Part shown: positions 8,140-16,689 of the stretch, one piece after another | Layout: each line of letters starts with the position of its first letter | How positions within the stretch are numbered: position 1 is the first letter of the stretch | Source of the DNA: an uncultured bacterium | GTDB taxonomy: Bacteria > Bacillota > Negativicutes > Acidaminococcales > Acidaminococcaceae | Assembly (NCBI GenBank): GCA_905215645.1 | Contig: CAJMQS010000009.1 | Location: 1-64,000, forward strand | Direction: 5' to 3' | Length of the DNA stretch: 64,000 bases | The notes under the pieces: model-generated | Databases searched by the model: none | What the model saw: only the letters and a program-made list of their open reading frames with translations | Told to the model about the DNA's origin: nothing | Made by a program: the position numbers and the translations under genes

Positions 8140-8619
8140 TCAGTCCCCTTTTTTCTGTTGATTTTCCTGGAGTTCCTGCCACAGTTCGCCGATGGTCCGG
8201 TGGAATACTGGATGGACCACCGACCCGGCAATGGCGGCCAACGGTTCCAGGACAAAGCTCCGGTTGGCCATATCCGGATGGGGCAGCACCAGGTCGGCGC
8301 TGCGAAGGATCTGATCCCCGAAAAGGAGAAGATCCAGATCGATGTTCCGCTCTCCCCAGTGGCGTTTCCGCTGCCGTCCCATCTCCTGTTCGATGGCAAG
8401 AAGAGTATGGAGGAGGCTTTCCGCATCCCCAGCCCATTCCACTTCGGCAGCACCGTTGAGGAATTCCGGCTGGTCCGTCACCCCGTACGGTTCCGTAGTA
8501 AGAAGGGGCGATACCTGGAGCACCCGGATGCCGTGCTGCTCCATCAGGTCCAGGGCCCGGCGTATATTCTGTTCTTTATTTCCCAGGTTGCTCCCCAGGG
8601 CCACATAGGCTATCGACAT
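8140..8619 (-). CDS. folK: 6-hydroxymethyl-7,8-dihydropterin pyrophosphokinase
   Basis: This encodes 159 residues, the usual HPPK length. It transfers pyrophosphate from ATP to 6-hydroxymethyldihydropterin, the step before FolP. Family features are AYVALGSNLGNKEQNI at the start, QPEFLNGAAEVEW, RHWGERNIDLDLLLFGD (the metal-binding DxD in NIDLDLL) and LPHPDMANRSFVLEPLAAI. The start overlaps the end of folP by ten bases, so translation is coupled. Order folE2-folP-folK fits folate synthesis. No folB follows. Confidence 0.95.
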   Translation of the reverse strand: MSIAYVALGSNLGNKEQNIRRALDLMEQHGIRVLQVSPLLTTEPYGVTDQPEFLNGAAEVEWAGDAESLLHTLLAIEQEMGRQRKRHWGERNIDLDLLLFGDQILRSADLVLPHPDMANRSFVLEPLAAIAGSVVHPVFHRTIGELWQELQENQQKKGD

Positions 8620-9806
8620 GCCCGGATCGCCTCCAGCATCCGGATCAGCCGGACATTTTCCTTTACATCATGGACCCGCACCATCTGGGCCCCGGCATAA
8701 AGGGCTGCAGCCGAAAGGGCCATGGTCCCTTCCAGCCTCTCTTCCGCAGGCAGATCTCCCAGTACCTTGCCGATGAAGGCCTTCCGGGAGCCCGCCAGGA
8801 GCACGGGGATCCCGTGCCCGGTCATTTCCGCCAGTCCGCTGCACAGGTCCAGGTTTTCCGCCCGTCCTTTGGCAAAGCCCAGGCCCGGATCCAGGATCAC
8901 TTTATCCTTCCCCAGCCCGGCTTCTGCACAGGCTGCCGCCCGCTCCAGCAAATATTGGGAAACTTCTCCCACCACGTTCCGGTAGCTCCGCATGTCTTCC
9001 GTCATCATGGTCTTGGGGGTCCCCCGCATGTGCATCAGCACCAAGGGTGCCTTGGCCCGGGCCGCCACTTCCAGCATCCGGCCGTCCCCAGTAGCTGCGG
9101 TCACATCATTGATGATATCCGCTCCGGCTTCCAGGGCCGCTTCCGCCGTAGCCGCATGATAGGTATCCGCACTGAGGATGGCCTCCGGGAAGGTTTTCCG
9201 GAGGGCAGCCAGGGCGCCTGTCACCCGGCGTTTCTCTTCTTCCGGTGTCACCGGATCCGCCCTTGGCCGGGTGGATTCCCCGCCGATATCCAACAGGTCC
9301 GCCCCTTCCCGGAGCATGGTTTCCGCTTTCTGCAGCAGGGCTTCCTCCCCGCTGATCCGGGAGCCCGCATAGAAGGAATCCGGGGTCACATTCAGGATCC
9401 CCATGACCCGCATCTTTTCATAGGTCAGTTTCCTTCCATCAGCCAAACAGGTCACCATCTCTCCCGGCTCCAGGAACGCTTGGAGATCATCCAGGACGCC
9501 CTGGATGCCGAACCAGCCGGCCATGGTCTTCAGTTTTTTGCCCAAAGCCTGGTACTGCCGCCGGTTCCCCAGGAGAATCACGTCCACCCGGTCCAGGCTG
9601 CAGTTGATGGTCCCTTTGGGATTCACACAGTCCCCCCCCAGGGACAGCATTTCCTGTTTGATGATGTTGGCTGCAGGAGTCCGCACCGAAAGGAGCTTCA
9701 CCGGCAGCACCGCCGCCTTGGGGGCCATTAGCCCGATGCCGGCCGGATGGACTTCCAGTTTTTCCATTTCGGTACGGATCCGCTCTGGGGGAATGGTCAG
9801 GAACAT
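8610..9806 (-). CDS. folP: dihydropteroate synthase with long N-terminal extension
   Basis: This encodes 398 residues. The C-terminal ~265 residues are a normal DHPS barrel: MGILNVTPDSFYAGS, DIGGESTRPRADPV, NDVTAATGD, LVLMHMRGTP, DPGLGFAKG, GSRKAFIGKVLG and MVRVHDV. It joins para-aminobenzoate to dihydropterin pyrophosphate and is the sulfonamide target. About 130 residues precede the barrel (containing KQEMLSLGGDCVNPKGTINC and VDVILLGNRRQY), a domain found on some anaerobe DHPSs whose role I do not know. It starts one base after the folE2 stop and overlaps folK at the other end. Confidence 0.95.
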   Translation of the reverse strand: MFLTIPPERIRTEMEKLEVHPAGIGLMAPKAAVLPVKLLSVRTPAANIIKQEMLSLGGDCVNPKGTINCSLDRVDVILLGNRRQYQALGKKLKTMAGWFGIQGVLDDLQAFLEPGEMVTCLADGRKLTYEKMRVMGILNVTPDSFYAGSRISGEEALLQKAETMLREGADLLDIGGESTRPRADPVTPEEEKRRVTGALAALRKTFPEAILSADTYHAATAEAALEAGADIINDVTAATGDGRMLEVAARAKAPLVLMHMRGTPKTMMTEDMRSYRNVVGEVSQYLLERAAACAEAGLGKDKVILDPGLGFAKGRAENLDLCSGLAEMTGHGIPVLLAGSRKAFIGKVLGDLPAEERLEGTMALSAAALYAGAQMVRVHDVKENVRLIRMLEAIRACR

Positions 9807-9807
9807 G

Positions 9808-10575
9808 TCACACCTCTTTTTCTACGGTTGCAAAGGCATTGTGGTTGTGGATGCTTTCTTCACTTTCCACCGTCACGGTGTACCAGTCGATCCGGGGATC
9901 CCCGTTGAGCTGGAGGGCGATTTCCCGGACTGCATCTTCCACGAACCGGGGATTTTCATAGGCCATTTCCGTGACGAATTTTTCGTCCGGCCGTTTCAGC
10001 AGGGAATACAGGGGCGTAGAAGCTCCCTTTTCCGCCATCTCCACCAGCTCTTCGATCCACACCGGCTGGGTAGAACGAATGCGGATCTTGGCCCAGGCCC
10101 GCTGGTTATGGGCTCCATACTTGCTGATTTCCTTGGAGCAGGGGCACAGGGTATGGATGGGCACATCCACCCCCACTTCCAGGGAGAAGGTCTCGCCTTT
10201 TTCCGCCCGGAAATGGCAGTCTACATCCAAGTAACTCTCGATGCCGCTGACCGGGGCCTTCTTAGTGATGAAATAAGGACAGTCGAACTCCAGGAGGGCC
10301 TTCCGGGCTTCCAGCTTCTGCCGGAGCCCATCCAGCACTTCTTCCAGTTCATGGGGACGGATGGGTCCCACCTGCTTCAGGCATTCCACGAAGCGGCTCA
10401 TGTGGGTTCCCCGCTGTTCCTGAGGCAGATCCACCGCCAGCGTCACATGGGCCACGGTATGCTGGCTGCCCTTTTCCCGGTCCGCCAGGCAGATGGGCCA
10501 GCGCAGGTCTTTGATCCCCACATGTTTCAGTGCGATATGGCGCAGATCCTGCTGCGCCTGGACATCTTTCAGCAT
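9808..10575 (-). CDS. folE2: GTP cyclohydrolase IB (FolE2)
   Basis: This encodes 255 residues of the type IB enzyme that makes dihydroneopterin triphosphate from GTP and is unrelated in sequence to FolE. Visible signatures are GTHMSRFVECL, DVPIHTLCPCSKEIS (metal-site Cys), GAHNQRAWAKI and the IHNHNAFA end motif. FolE2 enzymes can use metals other than zinc and in many bacteria take over under zinc limitation; no Zur-like site is evident here. The start overlaps the end of the QueD/PTPS gene by seven bases. Its product can feed both folate and queuosine synthesis. Confidence 0.95.
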   Translation of the reverse strand: MLKDVQAQQDLRHIALKHVGIKDLRWPICLADREKGSQHTVAHVTLAVDLPQEQRGTHMSRFVECLKQVGPIRPHELEEVLDGLRQKLEARKALLEFDCPYFITKKAPVSGIESYLDVDCHFRAEKGETFSLEVGVDVPIHTLCPCSKEISKYGAHNQRAWAKIRIRSTQPVWIEELVEMAEKGASTPLYSLLKRPDEKFVTEMAYENPRFVEDAVREIALQLNGDPRIDWYTVTVESEESIHNHNAFATVEKEV

Positions 10576-10931
10576 GATTCACCTCGGTACACGATCCCGC
10601 TGGTCTTGGTCTCCCAGACCTGGACTTCATACAGGGTGTAATTGGCCCCGGTGAGCGGTTCCTTCAATTTGTTCCAGACCCATACCGCAATATTTTCCGC
10701 CGAAGGCTGGGGCAGGATGTCGTTCAGGCAGTGATGGTCCAATTGGTCCACCACCAAGTCCTTCACCGTATGTTTGAACTGGACGAAATCCAATACCATC
10801 CCTTCTGCGTCCGGATGGCCTTCTACCTTCACCACCAGTTTGTAGGTATGGCCGTGGAGATGTTCACATTTGCCGTGATAATTGGGCAGATAATGGGCTG
10901 CGTCGAACTCGAATTCTTTGATACAGATCAT
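10569..10931 (-). CDS. 6-pyruvoyltetrahydropterin/6-carboxytetrahydropterin synthase family (QueD-PTPS) with both Cys and Glu active-site signatures
   Basis: This encodes 120 residues of the COG0720 fold. The zinc His residues are in FDAAHYLPN and HLHGHTYK. The active-site segment reads KCEHLHGH: it satisfies the QueD pattern CxxxHGH and also the ExxHGH pattern of PTPS-III enzymes that release the side chain for folate synthesis. LDHHCLND and the end EVQVWET complete the family motifs. It sits between trmL and folE2 with overlaps on both sides (4 and 7 bases). No folB is seen in this operon, so it may supply 6-hydroxymethyldihydropterin. No queC or queE is near. A queD symbol would be premature. 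Confidence 0.88.
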   Translation of the reverse strand: MICIKEFEFDAAHYLPNYHGKCEHLHGHTYKLVVKVEGHPDAEGMVLDFVQFKHTVKDLVVDQLDHHCLNDILPQPSAENIAVWVWNKLKEPLTGANYTLYEVQVWETKTSGIVYRGESC

Positions 10932-11398
10932 ATGGTTCCCTCCTGGAGATCAAAATCATTCTGCCGTAACGCTTCATAAAGGACTATGGACACTGAATTG
11001 GCCAGATTCAGGGACCGGGCCTCACTGACCATGGGGATCCGCACACATTCCTCTGCATGGGCCAGCCGGAAGCTTTCCGGGAGACCGGCGCTTTCCTTGC
11101 CGAAGATCAGCAGGGAATCGGGCCCGTAATGGACCCGGCTGTAAGATTTGTGGGCATGGGTGGTCAAAAGGAACCGGGGACTGTCCGGATAGGCGGCCAG
11201 CACCTCCTCCACCGAATCATAATAGTGGATGTCCACCAGATGCCAGTAATCCAGGCCCGCCCGTTTCAGGTATCTGTCATCCACGGAAAAGCCCAAAGGC
11301 CGCACCAGGTGCAGGCTGGCCCCGGTGGCCGCGCAGAGCCGGGCGATGTTCCCCGTATTCCCGGGGATTTCCGGTTCCACCAGTACAACATGCATCAT
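10928..11398 (-). CDS. trmL: tRNA (cytidine/uridine-34 2'-O) methyltransferase, SPOUT family
   Basis: This encodes 156 residues, the length of TrmL. It methylates the wobble ribose of certain leucine tRNAs with S-adenosylmethionine. Family motifs: VLVEPEIPGNTGNIARLCAA near the start, HLVRPLGF, RAGLDYW, LLIFGKESAGLP and RIPMVSEARSLNLANSVSIV, which form the trefoil knot. It overlaps the glucosaminidase gene upstream and the QueD-like gene downstream by four bases each, so the three genes are translated from one message. Confidence 0.93.
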   Translation of the reverse strand: MMHVVLVEPEIPGNTGNIARLCAATGASLHLVRPLGFSVDDRYLKRAGLDYWHLVDIHYYDSVEEVLAAYPDSPRFLLTTHAHKSYSRVHYGPDSLLIFGKESAGLPESFRLAHAEECVRIPMVSEARSLNLANSVSIVLYEALRQNDFDLQEGTI

Positions 11399-12546
11399 TT
11401 CAAAACGCCTCCATCCCAGTCATTGCCGGAAATGGCGATGATCTTCTTCATCTGTTCGTGGAGATTCAGGATTTTCTCCGCATAATAACTGCCCGTGGCC
11501 CATTTGCCGTTGAGCTGGGACCAGCGGGTGTAGAATCCGTTCTGGACCTTTCCTTTGTACACCAGATAATACCGGGGATCGATCACCGGAGTGGCCGGCA
11601 ACCGGTCCGTGGTATAGGCCATGAGATGCTGGACATGGGCCCGCACCCCATCCCGAGGGGTAGGGAAATACGCCCCCCGGACGGTGGCACTGGTGGTCCC
11701 CAAGCCGCAGAAATTGTTCTGTTCCGGCACCACCGTGCCCCCGAACCGGAAAAAACCGGTTTCCAGAAGGGCCTGGCAGAACACAATATCCCAGCGCAGC
11801 CCTTCCCGGCCGGCTTCCTGGTAATACAGGTCCACGATTTCTTCCGGCGTGGCCTTGATGGGCAGTTTGGGATTGTACCGGCGCAGCAGCACTACGGCCT
11901 GGTCCCGGCTGGCTTCCGCCGGCCCAGCAATGGTCACTTCCCGGTAGTTTTCCGGCAGTTCCCACAGCTTGGCCGTGGTGGTCAGCCGGTTGATGATGAT
12001 CTTCAGGCTGGGATCCGTGATCACCCGATCCTGGTTCTCCAGTTTCAGGAGCTTGTCCGGATCCGGCCACTGGGGCAGTACCAAGGTGTCCCCGTTCACC
12101 GCCAGATAACCCTTCCGGATCACCAGGGGCGGCTGGGAGGCCGGGCGTGCATCACGGCCGAGGTCTGTCTTGTCCCGGCTTTCCGGGTGCGGTCCTCTTT
12201 GGGGATTTGCCGCGGCCACTTTCTTCGGATGGCTTCGGCTCCCGCTGGAGATCTTTTTCTCCGGCTGCTCCCGGACCGTCTTTTCTTCCTGTTTCCGGTG
12301 CTTCCGGATCCGTTCCCGGAAACCAAGGGCCTTCTTTTTCTTTTCCGGTTCCCGTTCCTTTTGGATCTTTTCTTTTTTCTCCGTTTTCTTTTTCTGGAGA
12401 TGGGAAAGGGGCCCCTCGGTTTCGTCCAGAAGGACAGTTTCCGCCGGTTTGGCTCCCTGTTCCAGTGGGGACGCCCAGACGGTACTGGTCCCCAGCAGGC
12501 CGGCCAGGGCAAGGCCCAGGGCCAGCCGTTTCTGTTTCTTGTTCAA
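11395..12546 (-). CDS. exported glucosaminidase (peptidoglycan hydrolase)
   Basis: This encodes 383 residues from a TTG at 12546, eight bases behind AGGT. A signal peptide (MNKKQKRLALGLALAGLLG...VWA) is followed by a very basic, low-complexity region to about residue 140. The C-terminal ~160 residues are a glucosaminidase (PF01832) domain: ALLETGFFRFGGTV (catalytic Glu), QNNFCGLGTT, PTPRDGVRAHVQHL and LNGKWATGSYYAEKIL. It should cut N-acetylglucosaminyl bonds in the wall. Codon overlap with trmL at its end places it at or near the head of the folate/tRNA operon. Confidence 0.88.
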   Translation of the reverse strand: MNKKQKRLALGLALAGLLGTSTVWASPLEQGAKPAETVLLDETEGPLSHLQKKKTEKKEKIQKEREPEKKKKALGFRERIRKHRKQEEKTVREQPEKKISSGSRSHPKKVAAANPQRGPHPESRDKTDLGRDARPASQPPLVIRKGYLAVNGDTLVLPQWPDPDKLLKLENQDRVITDPSLKIIINRLTTTAKLWELPENYREVTIAGPAEASRDQAVVLLRRYNPKLPIKATPEEIVDLYYQEAGREGLRWDIVFCQALLETGFFRFGGTVVPEQNNFCGLGTTSATVRGAYFPTPRDGVRAHVQHLMAYTTDRLPATPVIDPRYYLVYKGKVQNGFYTRWSQLNGKWATGSYYAEKILNLHEQMKKIIAISGNDWDGGVLK

Positions 12547-12610
12547 TGGGTCATACCTCGTTCTGCAATGGATTTTTCGGGAGACGCACTCCCCTCCCCC
12601 TCAGTCTTCC

Positions 12611-14044
12611 TTATTTCTTCGCTATTTCTTCCTTGGTCCGGGGGAATACCCACAGGCTCAGCAGCATCACCACAGCCGCTACGATGATCCCCAGGCTGGT
12701 AGAATTCAGGATGCCGATGCCCTTCCCTCCGTTGAAGAATTTCAGGCCCAGCACCACAGCCACCCCCAGGACGGCGGAACAGAAGGCCCCCTTGGTGGAA
12801 GCCTTTTCCGTAAATAGCCCGAACAGGAATGGGGCCGCCAGGGAAACGGTCATCAGGGAGTAGAAGATGGCCAGGGCAGTGATGATGTTGGCCATGTAGT
12901 AGGCGATGAAGATCCCGGCGATGCCGCAGAGCACCGTCAGTTTCCGGCTCACCTGGAGCAGTTCCGCATCGGTGATTTCCGGATGGAAGAAGGTCTTATA
13001 AAGGTCTTTGGAAAGGGACGTGGCCAGCATGTAGAGCACCGTATCACAGGTGCTGACTTCTGCGGCAAAGATGGCGGAAAGGGCCAGGGCCGAAATGCCA
13101 AAGGGCATCATTTCCTTCATGGCCTTAGGCAGGGCCAGTTCCTGATTCCCCAGATCCGGGAAGGCCGCATAAGCGCACATGCCGATGAGCATGGGCAGGA
13201 AGGCGAAGAGGAGCTGGACGATGCCGTTCCACAGGGTCCCTACCCGGACGGCCTTTTCATCCTTGGCCGCATAGACTTTCCCGATGAGGCCGGGAGAGAT
13301 GCAGAAGGCCGGGGTCAGCATCAGGAAATATCCCAGGATGGCCGTGGTGCCCATCCCGTCCCAGGAAAAGTATTTGGCCGTCCGGGCCCCGTCTCCCAAA
13401 TGGCTGGATACGGCAGCCTGGAGTCCGCTCCAGCCTCCCACGTACTGGAGCGCAAACGGCGTTGCGATGCAGAAGCCCAGCAGGATAACGATCAGCTCGA
13501 TGATGTTCACGATGGCGGCACTTTTGATCCCCCCTGCGGAGAAATACAAAGTCACCACCACCGCTGCGATGATGATGCCGTACAGCTTGTCGATCCCTGC
13601 CACCACATTGAGGATCCAGGCGATCCCCAGCAGCTGGCCGGAAAACAGAGCCAGGGTCCCGATGGCCATCATGGTAGAAGTGACCCCCCGGAAAGCATGG
13701 GAATACCGCAGATCCAGGTAATCCCCCATGGTGTACAGGTTGTGTTTCTGGGCCACTTTCCAGACCGCCGGTCCCACGATATAAGCTAGGATCAGGGACC
13801 CCAGGCCGCTGCAGCCGATCCACCACCAGCTGGATGCTCCGAACTTATAGGCCAGTCCCGTTACCCCTACGGTAGAACCCGCTCCGATGTTGGCAGCGAT
13901 CAGGGTGGTGAACAGCAGCCCTGCATTGAAAGAACGGCCCCCTACGAAGAAATCTGAAGCTCCCTTCACATGCTTCCCCACCAGATGTCCCAGCAGGATC
14001 AGCAGCAGCGCATAACCGACGATTACCCCAAGATACAAATTCAA
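12611..14044 (-). CDS. sodium:solute symporter family transporter
   Basis: This is a twelve- to thirteen-helix protein of 477 residues. I choose the TTG at 14044, which lies five bases after the AGGTGA ribosome site; the GTG at 14053 is inside that site. Family marks are VGGRSFNAGLLFTTLIAANIGAGSTVG (residues about 35-60), YTMGDYLDLRYS, FSAGGIKSAAIVNIIE and the SxxAAEVSTCDTVLYML stretch. SSS proteins import solutes such as proline, pantothenate or sugars with sodium. The substrate is not evident. It is 64 bases upstream of the glucosaminidase gene in the same direction and may head that operon. Confidence 0.88.
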   Translation of the reverse strand: MNLYLGVIVGYALLLILLGHLVGKHVKGASDFFVGGRSFNAGLLFTTLIAANIGAGSTVGVTGLAYKFGASSWWWIGCSGLGSLILAYIVGPAVWKVAQKHNLYTMGDYLDLRYSHAFRGVTSTMMAIGTLALFSGQLLGIAWILNVVAGIDKLYGIIIAAVVVTLYFSAGGIKSAAIVNIIELIVILLGFCIATPFALQYVGGWSGLQAAVSSHLGDGARTAKYFSWDGMGTTAILGYFLMLTPAFCISPGLIGKVYAAKDEKAVRVGTLWNGIVQLLFAFLPMLIGMCAYAAFPDLGNQELALPKAMKEMMPFGISALALSAIFAAEVSTCDTVLYMLATSLSKDLYKTFFHPEITDAELLQVSRKLTVLCGIAGIFIAYYMANIITALAIFYSLMTVSLAAPFLFGLFTEKASTKGAFCSAVLGVAVVLGLKFFNGGKGIGILNSTSLGIIVAAVVMLLSLWVFPRTKEEIAKK

Positions 14045-14134
14045 CACAATCACCTCAAAAAGATTTTTGTAAGGTGCGACTGGAACTCAACAACCTTCAT
14101 TGTACTGTACTTGGGACTGGTTGTAAAGGAAAAA

Positions 14135-14165
14135 GGGCTGCTGCATGAGCAACAGCCCCCTTTTA
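14135..14165 (-). terminator. terminator of the amino acid ABC operon
   Basis: GGGCTGCTGC and GCAACAGCCC pair around an ATGA loop with one mismatch. On the minus strand the stem is followed by a CTTTTTCCTTT-type run. It lies ten bases beyond the stop of the permease gene at 14175. Confidence 0.75.
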
Positions 14166-14174
14166 CCAACAAAT

Positions 14175-14966
14175 TCACTTAGCCATTTCTACATTGGCGG
14201 GCATTTCGGCCACCGGTTCCGATACCCCTTCCCGTTCCAGGTTGGCCTGGACATGGCGTACCGCACAGGACAGGCTGTAGTTGATGATGAAATATACCAG
14301 AGCCGCAAAGCCGAAAAGCACGAATACATCGGACACATTGATGGTGCCAGTGCCGTTGTAGAGAGCCGCGCCGCTCAGCACCTTGTTGACCCGGGCCATC
14401 AGTTCGATGGTGGCCACATTGGCCATGAAGGAAGTATCCTTGATGATGGTGATCACCTGGCTCATGAGTGTGGGCACGATTTTCCGGAAGGCCTGGGGCA
14501 GGATGATGTACCACATCACCTGGACCATGTTGAAGCCCTGGGCATACCCCGCCTCGAATTGGCCTTTGGAAATGGCGTTCAGGCCGCCCCGGATGATTTC
14601 TGCGATGATGGCGGATTCAAAGATGGTCAAAGCGATGGTGCACTTGAACAGCAGCTTGGTCTCCACGGAACTCAGGCCGAACATCCGCCGGATGCCGGGA
14701 GCCGGGAAGAACACCGTGCCGATGAAGATCCAGAACAGCAGGGGCGTATTCCGGAACAGTTCGATATACGCCGTGGCCGCCCAGCGGAACACCCGTTCTG
14801 CCGGCCGGGTGCAGTAGTTCCGCACCAGAGCCAGGATGGAAGCGATGCCCAGGCTGGCGGAAACGGAGACCACCGCCAAGAGCACCGTAAAAAAGACCCC
14901 TTTCAGCATGAAGGTCATGATATCCGGATTTTTCAGTATGGCAAAACTGCCTGCCAACGTATTCAT
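14175..14966 (-). CDS. polar amino acid ABC transporter permease
   Basis: This encodes 263 residues. The start is ATG 14966 behind GAGGAGGG, seven codons inside the longest frame. It is a HisM/GlnP-type membrane subunit with five helices and the EAA loop (EAGYAQGFNMVQVMWYIILP), preceded by IELFRNTPLLFW, a signature of this family. It pairs with the 14980 permease to form a heterodimeric channel. It is the last gene of the four-gene operon and ends just before a terminator. Substrate inferred as glutamate or a related amino acid. Confidence 0.9.
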   Translation of the reverse strand: MNTLAGSFAILKNPDIMTFMLKGVFFTVLLAVVSVSASLGIASILALVRNYCTRPAERVFRWAATAYIELFRNTPLLFWIFIGTVFFPAPGIRRMFGLSSVETKLLFKCTIALTIFESAIIAEIIRGGLNAISKGQFEAGYAQGFNMVQVMWYIILPQAFRKIVPTLMSQVITIIKDTSFMANVATIELMARVNKVLSGAALYNGTGTINVSDVFVLFGFAALVYFIINYSLSCAVRHVQANLEREGVSEPVAEMPANVEMAK

Positions 14967-14979
14967 AGTCGATCCCTCC

Positions 14980-15675
14980 TCAAGCATTCATCATTTCATC
15001 CTGGGCCTTCAGCTTGGCTTCCCATCTGGCTGCCAGGGTGGACAGAGGGAAACAGATCACGAAGAACAGGACACCGCAGACGATATAGGCCGGTGCATAG
15101 GAGCCGCCGGTGGTGGCCCCGGTCACGAAATTGTAGGTGGAAGAAATCAGATCCGCCCCGCCGATGATGTACAGCACCGCCGTGTTCTTAATCAGGTTGC
15201 CGATCTGGTTCACCGTAGGCGGCAGGATGATCTTGATGGTCTGGGGCAGGATGATGTAGGCCATCTTTTGGGTGTAATCGAAGCCCTGGGCGTCCGCCGC
15301 CTCGAACTGGCCTTTGGGCACCGCTTCGATCCCGGCCCGGATCACTTCCGCCATATAGGCTCCATGGTAGATCCCCAGGGAGATGATCCCGGCGGCCAGC
15401 ACCCCGATTTTATGGCCGGAGAAGGAAAGGGCATAATAGAGGATGCACAGCTGCAGGATGAGCGGCGTATTCTGGATGGCTTCCACATAAATCCGGTTCA
15501 GGGTCTTGGGAACCTTCCGGGAGCTGACGCCCATGAGCCCCAACAGGACCCCTAGGACCGCTGCAATCATGATGCCGCCCAAAGCGCTTTCCACTGTAAC
15601 GGAAAAGCCCTGGATAAAATTCGCTTTGTGGGCCAGGACCACCGCCCAGGCTCTTTCTGAAAATAAACCGCCCAT
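14980..15675 (-). CDS. polar amino acid ABC transporter permease
   Basis: This encodes 231 residues from ATG 15675, with AGGAGGAATTCATT directly upstream; the extra 26 codons before it are non-coding. It carries YVEAIQNTPLILQL, AEVIRAGIEAVPKGQFEAA and the coupling loop EAADAQGFDYTQKMAYIILP. It is similar in design to the next permease (14175-14966), 13 bases away. The two probably arose by duplication and together make the membrane pore that contacts the ATPase encoded at 16690. Confidence 0.9.
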   Translation of the reverse strand: MGGLFSERAWAVVLAHKANFIQGFSVTVESALGGIMIAAVLGVLLGLMGVSSRKVPKTLNRIYVEAIQNTPLILQLCILYYALSFSGHKIGVLAAGIISLGIYHGAYMAEVIRAGIEAVPKGQFEAADAQGFDYTQKMAYIILPQTIKIILPPTVNQIGNLIKNTAVLYIIGGADLISSTYNFVTGATTGGSYAPAYIVCGVLFFVICFPLSTLAARWEAKLKAQDEMMNA

Positions 15676-15756
15676 AATGAATTCCTCCTGTGAAAAGAGA
15701 AGGGCAATCCTGTCTAAGCACTGCGCCGATGGAGGATTGCCGCTTCCTGTCATGCC

Positions 15757-16635
15757 TTATTTGTCCAGATTATATTTGGCTTCCAGCTTCTTGATGGTAC
15801 CGTCTTTCAGCCAGCCCTGCACGGCTTCTTCACAGAACTTGCTCAGGCCGGAACCCTTCTTGGTAGCCAGGCCGTATTCCTGGGGGGCGAACTGTTCCTT
15901 GATGAAGGTCCGGTCGTCGGTGTGGTAAATGGCCAAGATGGATTTATCCACGCAGAAGGCGGAAACTTCGCCGGAAGACAGTGCCGTGGAAATGGCCGGG
16001 TAATCAGCATACTGCTTGAAGCTGACCCCTTTGTTCCAGGTGGCTGCATCGAAGCTCTTGGGATCGAAGCCGTCCCCATCGATGACCTTGGCTTTGATCA
16101 TGGCTTCTACCAAAGCTTTTGCAGAAGTGGAACCGGAAGATACCCCTACCACCTTGCCTTTCAGATCAGCCAGGGTATTGATGTTGCTGGCTTTTTCCAC
16201 CAGTACCCCTACATGGTCCGTATAGTACGGTGTGGTGAAATCCCAGGATTTCTTCCGTTCCGGGGTGATGGTGAAAGTGGCGGCTACCATATCGATATCC
16301 CCGGAATCCAGGAGTGCGGTACGGGTAGCTGCCGTCACCGGCGTATATTCTACATCGACCCCCAATTTCTTGGCCAGTTCGGCTCCCAGGTCAACTTCCA
16401 TGCCGGTGAATTTGCCGGTAGCCGGATCCTGGTACCCGAAGCCCTTGGTCACGTTCTTGACGCCGACCCGCAGGACGCCCCGCTTCTTGATGGCGGCGAT
16501 ATCTTCCGCTACATTGGAGGATTTACCTGTATCTGCGCTTTTTTTCTCGTCCCCACAGCCTGCAAATAAAGAAACGGCCATCAGGACGGTGACACCCAAT
16601 GCAAAGATCTTGCTCAGTTTGCCCAACTTTTTCAT
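15757..16635 (-). CDS. amino acid ABC transporter substrate-binding lipoprotein
   Basis: This encodes 292 residues beginning with a lipoprotein signal (MAVSLFAGC). The mature part is an SBP_bac_3 protein: GVLRVGVKNVTKGFGYQDP, GMEVDLGAELAKKLGV (ligand-contact region), ATFTITPERKKSWDFTTPYY and VGVSSGSTSAKAL. The R in ITPERK and the D in AFCVDKS are the usual carboxylate/amino-group anchors. Family members bind glutamate, aspartate, glutamine or cystine. A glutamate ligand is likely for a glutamate fermenter but unproven. It lies between the ATPase and permease genes. Confidence 0.9.
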   Translation of the reverse strand: MKKLGKLSKIFALGVTVLMAVSLFAGCGDEKKSADTGKSSNVAEDIAAIKKRGVLRVGVKNVTKGFGYQDPATGKFTGMEVDLGAELAKKLGVDVEYTPVTAATRTALLDSGDIDMVAATFTITPERKKSWDFTTPYYTDHVGVLVEKASNINTLADLKGKVVGVSSGSTSAKALVEAMIKAKVIDGDGFDPKSFDAATWNKGVSFKQYADYPAISTALSSGEVSAFCVDKSILAIYHTDDRTFIKEQFAPQEYGLATKKGSGLSKFCEEAVQGWLKDGTIKKLEAKYNLDK

Positions 16636-16689
16636 GATAAAACCTCCCCAAATTGCTGCTTTTGTTCTCTATGATTATCGCCCGGTGTA

